Below are positions 6,048-8,892 of a DNA stretch of 8,892 nt, in pieces. Source of the DNA: an uncultured Macromonas sp. Its GTDB lineage: Bacteria; Pseudomonadota; Gammaproteobacteria; Burkholderiales; Burkholderiaceae. Positions within the stretch are counted from its first letter, which is position 1; the number at the start of each line of letters is the position of its first letter. The translations under genes were made by a program, and so were the position numbers. Under the pieces are notes generated by a model. The model made no database searches. It saw only the letters and a list, made by a program, of their open reading frames with translations, and was not told the origin of the DNA. The DNA lies in NCBI GenBank assembly GCA_946481585.1, contig CAMLOF010000112.1, forward strand, positions 1 through 8,892, given 5' to 3'.

Positions 6048-8604
6048 GCAGCGCTTTGAGGACGGTTTGCAAACGCCGTGCCGTGGCGGCATCGTGGGGG
6101 GCAGCCAGCACCTTGGCCACGTCCTGCATCCAGGTCTCGGCAGGGCCAGCGGCATTGCGCTGCGTCAGCAATTGCAACTGCAACATGCGGCGCGCGCTAA
6201 GGTGTTCGGCAGGCGTAGGCACTTCTGCAGCCATTTCCAGGCGCAGCATGCTCTGAGCCGCCTGATCGCCGCCCGCAGCCGCACCTGCAAGGGCCTGCGC
6301 CCAAGTGGAGCGAGCCGACGCACCCGCACGCCCGCCCAGTGCTTGCGCGGTGGGCAAGGTTTCGGCGTCGCGCTTTTCCCACGCGGTCAGCAGTTGGGTC
6401 AGCACTTCACCATGGGCCTGGGCAGCCAGCTTGCGCAACGCGGCTTCAGCGTGTTCCTGTGCCTGGCGCTGCGCGCGGAAGGCGGCATCGCCCAGACGCG
6501 GGCCACGCGGCTCAAAGCCGGGCCGCTCGCCCCAACGGCCCGCACCGGGCCGCTCGTCGCGACGGCCAGGCCCTTTCGCGTCACGCGCGCCGGGCTTGCC
6601 GGTCGCAGGTACGGTCTTCTGCATGCCAGGGCGGTCATCACCGCGCATGGCCACCAGCTTTTTGGGCGCTGCAGGTGCTGCTTCTGCGGTCGGCTCGGCT
6701 GCAGCCTCGGGTGCTTCAGGAGCGGGTGCAGCCTGAGCGGTCTCCTCAGGCGCGGCCTCAGCCTGCCCACGCATGGCTGCTTGCAAGGCGTCCATGGCGG
6801 CACGGATCTTTTGTGCGTCGCCGCTGGCGCTTGCTGCGTCCAACGCCTTGGCTGCGTCCAGAACCGCCTTGTCGTGGGCGCTTACCGCCGTTGCAGCTTT
6901 TTCCCGTTCGGTGGACTTGCGCTCGAAGGCTTCGTCAATCGGCTTGCGGAAAGCTTCCCAGAGCTTCTGCTCTTGTTTGCGGTCCAGAGGGACACTGTGC
7001 GCCTCCTGCTGCCAACGCTGCTGCAAGGCCTTCACAGCGTCTATGCGCAACATGGGGGCAGCGCCCAGGGCAACGGCCTCGTCGATCAGGGCTTGGCGGC
7101 GCTGCAGGCTTTCTGCCTGCGCTGTTTCCAGGCGCAGGTGAGCCGCCTGCATGGCGGCCTTCCACAGCGGCTGCACTTCGGCAAAGAGCTTTTCGCTCAG
7201 GTGCCCAGACTGGCGCCAGCGTTCGGCAAAGGCGTGCAGATCACGGGCTTGCGCTTTCCAGTCGCTGCTGGCTGCATGGGCCTCGGTCCAGGCGCGCACT
7301 TCTTCGATCAGCCCAAGGCGCTGGCCTTTGTTGGATTCGTTCTGCTGCTTGAGCTTGTCCAGCCACTCTTCAACGACCTTGTGTGCCTGGTTGCAGGCTT
7401 CGTCGAACTTCTTCCAGAGGGCATGGTTGGGCACGCCACCCTGATCGGTGGTCTTCCACTGTTCGCGCAACGCGCGCAGGGTTTCCTGCATCTTGCGACC
7501 ACCCAGGCGCTGGCCATCGGGGGCCTGGGTCAACGCAACGGCTTTGGCCACCAGCTCCTCACGCAACTGGTCGGCGCGCCAGCGCTGCCAGCCCTCGAGC
7601 TCGCCCGCCTGGGCCAGCGCGGCCTGCGCCTTGGTGTCAAGTTCAGCTTCTATCAGGCGGCCATGGTCCTTCAGGGCCTGGCGCAGGCTGGCCGCAATCT
7701 TGGGCAATGCCTTGCTGTGGCCTTGCGCCAATTCCTTCACCAGCAGTTCCAGCGCTGCCTGCACGCTTTGGTTGGCCTGCGCCTGGCGAGCAGCCAGTTC
7801 AGCGGGGTCTATGCCCACCGGCGCGGCCGCAGGTTCCCCCCGCAGTGCACGAAGTTCATCTGCCCAAACCGGCACGGCAGGCAGGGGCGCCTGAGCGTCG
7901 GCAGCCGCCGCAACGGCTTGTGCCAAGGCTGCGTCAAACGCTTCCCACACCAGCGTCAACTGCTTGCGCGAGGTGTCGAGCTGCGAAGGAAACTTCGGGT
8001 CCAGGCTGTCCCACGCGGGTTCGACCATCAACTTGTCTGCCTGACCCTGCCAGGTTGCCACGTCGGCGCGCAGACCCTCAAGGGCGGCCTGTGCTTCTTG
8101 CCACGACTTGGTGGAAAGCACCTCGATGCGTTGAGCCAACAGCACGGCAGCCTCGCGCTCGACCTGCACGCGGTGCTGCAGTTCTTCCAGGGCCTTCATG
8201 CGCTCGGCAAGCGCTGCCTTCAGGCCTGCCAGAGGCTCGCGCGACAGCGGCGCACCCGCCTTGGCAGCATCGCGCTGCCAGGCCATGGCATCTGCCAGAT
8301 TCAAGCGCGGCAGGGCCAACAGCGTCTGCGCTTTGATGGCCCACTCCTCGGCCATGGCCTCCTGAGCCTTGGCGCGCTTGAGTTCGTCCAGCTTTTCCTT
8401 CAAGGACTTGGCAGCCCCCTTGTCCCGGTGAGAGAGTTCGCGGTACACGTCGTGCATCGCGTCCAGGGACGGTTCGCCCGCCAGCCAGTCGCGCAGGCGT
8501 GCTGCTCGCTCGCCGGAAGTGGGCGCGGTAAAGACACCGCCCGTCAGAGCGTCGAGTTGCTGGAGGTCCGCGGGCTTGTGCGGGGTCTTGTCTTGGGTGT
8601 TCAC
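6037..8604 (-). CDS. DUF349 repeat-containing protein, function unknown
   Basis: An 855-residue, highly charged, Ala-rich, mainly helical protein with no signal peptide or membrane segment, so probably cytoplasmic. DUF349-type segments, each a Trp-containing helix leading to an LW..F helix, are visible at about 185-227 (LTLVWEAFDAAL), 376-418 (REQWKTTDQ then HALWKKFDEA), 456-499 (RWRQSGHLSEK then PLWKAAMQ) and 526-566 (RWQQEAHSV then KLWEAFRKPIDEAFE). A low-complexity linker follows at 616-705, Ala/Glu/Pro-rich then Arg/Gly/Pro-rich, and a separate helical C-terminal region (about 706-855) ends in LKALLKR. The family has no function I can name with confidence; the basic linker could touch nucleic acid, but that is conjecture. 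I prefer GTG 8604 (VNTQDKTPHKPADLQ) over TTG 8649, which would start beside the inverted repeat; neither has a strong ribosome site. Confidence 0.88.
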   Translation of the reverse strand: MNTQDKTPHKPADLQQLDALTGGVFTAPTSGERAARLRDWLAGEPSLDAMHDVYRELSHRDKGAAKSLKEKLDELKRAKAQEAMAEEWAIKAQTLLALPRLNLADAMAWQRDAAKAGAPLSREPLAGLKAALAERMKALEELQHRVQVEREAAVLLAQRIEVLSTKSWQEAQAALEGLRADVATWQGQADKLMVEPAWDSLDPKFPSQLDTSRKQLTLVWEAFDAALAQAVAAAADAQAPLPAVPVWADELRALRGEPAAAPVGIDPAELAARQAQANQSVQAALELLVKELAQGHSKALPKIAASLRQALKDHGRLIEAELDTKAQAALAQAGELEGWQRWRADQLREELVAKAVALTQAPDGQRLGGRKMQETLRALREQWKTTDQGGVPNHALWKKFDEACNQAHKVVEEWLDKLKQQNESNKGQRLGLIEEVRAWTEAHAASSDWKAQARDLHAFAERWRQSGHLSEKLFAEVQPLWKAAMQAAHLRLETAQAESLQRRQALIDEAVALGAAPMLRIDAVKALQQRWQQEAHSVPLDRKQEQKLWEAFRKPIDEAFERKSTEREKAATAVSAHDKAVLDAAKALDAASASGDAQKIRAAMDALQAAMRGQAEAAPEETAQAAPAPEAPEAAAEPTAEAAPAAPKKLVAMRGDDRPGMQKTVPATGKPGARDAKGPGRRDERPGAGRWGERPGFEPRGPRLGDAAFRAQRQAQEHAEAALRKLAAQAHGEVLTQLLTAWEKRDAETLPTAQALGGRAGASARSTWAQALAGAAAGGDQAAQSMLRLEMAAEVPTPAEHLSARRMLQLQLLTQRNAAGPAETWMQDVAKVLAAPHDAATARRLQTVLKALLKR
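6490..6759 (-). other. Low-complexity, probably disordered linker inside the DUF349 protein
   Basis: These codons give an Ala/Glu/Pro-rich stretch (residues about 616-647) followed by a basic stretch rich in Arg, Gly, Pro and Asp (about 648-705), with recurring RPG/ERPG and RRDERPG motifs. It separates the DUF349 repeats from the C-terminal helical region. The composition is that of a flexible tether; the Arg/Gly part resembles RNA-binding tails only in composition. Confidence 0.7.
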
Positions 8605-8629
8605 GGCTTCAATGCGGCAATGGGTGTGC

Positions 8630-8646
8630 GCCCCCTGTACGGGGGC
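8630..8646. repeat. Perfect inverted repeat in the leader of the DUF349 gene
   Basis: GCCCCC (8630-8635), spacer TGTAC (8636-8640) and GGGGGC (8641-8646) form a six-pair all-G:C stem with a five-base loop. It lies 26 bases before the GTG start, in the 87-base gap between the CBS gene and the DUF349 gene. No T-run follows on either strand, so it is not a classic intrinsic terminator. It could be a leader hairpin, a processing site or a protein-binding site. Confidence 0.5.
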
Positions 8647-8691
8647 CAAACGCGTATTGTCTCTGTTTTCGGCGGGAACCTGCCGGCGCGC

Positions 8692-8892
8692 TCAGCGGGC
8701 CCAGAGATCGAGCGGGGGATCGTGCGTCACGGCACGCAGGATGTCCGAGCGCGACACATAGCCTTGAACAGTGCCGTCACCCGCAACAACCGGCAGGCCG
8801 GGCAAGCCCGTTTCCAGCAACGCGACCGCGAGTTTGCGCAGTTCGGTCTCGGGTTCGACGCTTGGCACGGGCGAGAACATCCACTCTGTCAC
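8692..8892 (-). CDS. CBS domain-containing protein (C-terminal part, cut by window edge)
   Basis: The visible 66 codons are the end of a CBS domain: WMFSPVPSVEPETELRK, then LLETGLPGLPVVAGDG and VQGYVSRSDILRAVTHDPP, the usual strand-helix-strand pattern with G-LPVV and SRSDILRA. It ends in LDLWAR. CBS domains bind adenosine nucleotides and regulate the protein they belong to; they normally come in pairs, so at least one more should lie right of base 8892. A GTG falls exactly on the edge (8892-8890), but I regard it as an internal valine because a single half-pair starting there would be unusual. The rest of the protein is unknown, so no function can be given. The stop is 87 bases upstream of the DUF349 start in the same direction; co-transcription is possible. 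Confidence 0.82.
   Translation of the reverse strand: MTEWMFSPVPSVEPETELRKLAVALLETGLPGLPVVAGDGTVQGYVSRSDILRAVTHDPPLDLWAR

Noticed and set aside
7383..8336. Plus-strand open frame opposite the DUF349 gene
   Set aside because: Pro/Arg/Ala-rich translation typical of a GC-rich shadow frame; the minus strand has a continuous 855-codon gene with repeat motifs.
8605..8649. TTG 8649 as the start of the DUF349 gene
   Set aside because: It has no ribosome site and would put the stable inverted repeat just inside the coding sequence; GTG 8604 gives a more natural N-terminus. Not fully excluded.
1..8892. CRISPR array, tRNA/rRNA gene, insertion sequence, phage or defence system
   Set aside because: I saw no spaced direct repeats, cloverleaf-like sequence, transposase or phage-like protein, and the genes all fit a core chromosomal region with uniform composition.

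Overview
The window looks like ordinary chromosome from a GC-rich Gram-negative betaproteobacterium, most likely family Comamonadaceae (Acidovorax/Comamonas/Delftia-like). This rests on the third-position GC bias, the character of the proteins, lipid A and periplasmic chaperone genes, and the gene order accA - 3-methyladenine glycosylase - cysS - TPR - two cyclophilins - lpxH - mtfA - DUF349 - CBS. I recognise that order as typical of the family from memory; I ran no search.

Layout. (1) Bases 1-2579, minus strand: a compact cluster transcribed cysS -> DNA-3-methyladenine glycosylase -> accA, with accA cut by the left edge. (2) Bases 2580-2732: a 153-base divergent intergenic region, the largest gap in the window, carrying the control sequences for both directions. 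(3) Bases 2733-6047, plus strand: five tightly packed genes (exported TPR protein, periplasmic cyclophilin, cytoplasmic cyclophilin, lpxH, mtfA) with gaps of 16, 2 and 1 bases and then a 4-base overlap, so probably one operon. (4) Bases 6037-8604, minus strand: a large DUF349-repeat protein whose 3' end overlaps the mtfA 3' end by 11 bases, tail to tail. (5) Bases 8692-8892, minus strand: the C-terminal part of a CBS-domain protein, cut by the right edge and lying upstream of the DUF349 gene in the same direction.

How the genes relate. The minus cluster mixes tRNA charging, alkylation repair and the first step of fatty acid synthesis, with no shared pathway apparent. The plus cluster leans toward the cell envelope: an exported TPR protein, an exported prolyl isomerase with a cytoplasmic paralogue beside it, and the lipid A pyrophosphatase LpxH. 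MtfA is a zinc peptidase in a context with no visible sugar-PTS genes.

I see no tRNA, rRNA, CRISPR array, insertion sequence, attachment site or phage gene. No stretch over 300 bases lacks a gene. No undescribed multi-gene system is evident. The least understood item is the DUF349 protein, with its disordered Arg/Gly/Pro-rich linker and the hairpin-forming repeat in front of it.
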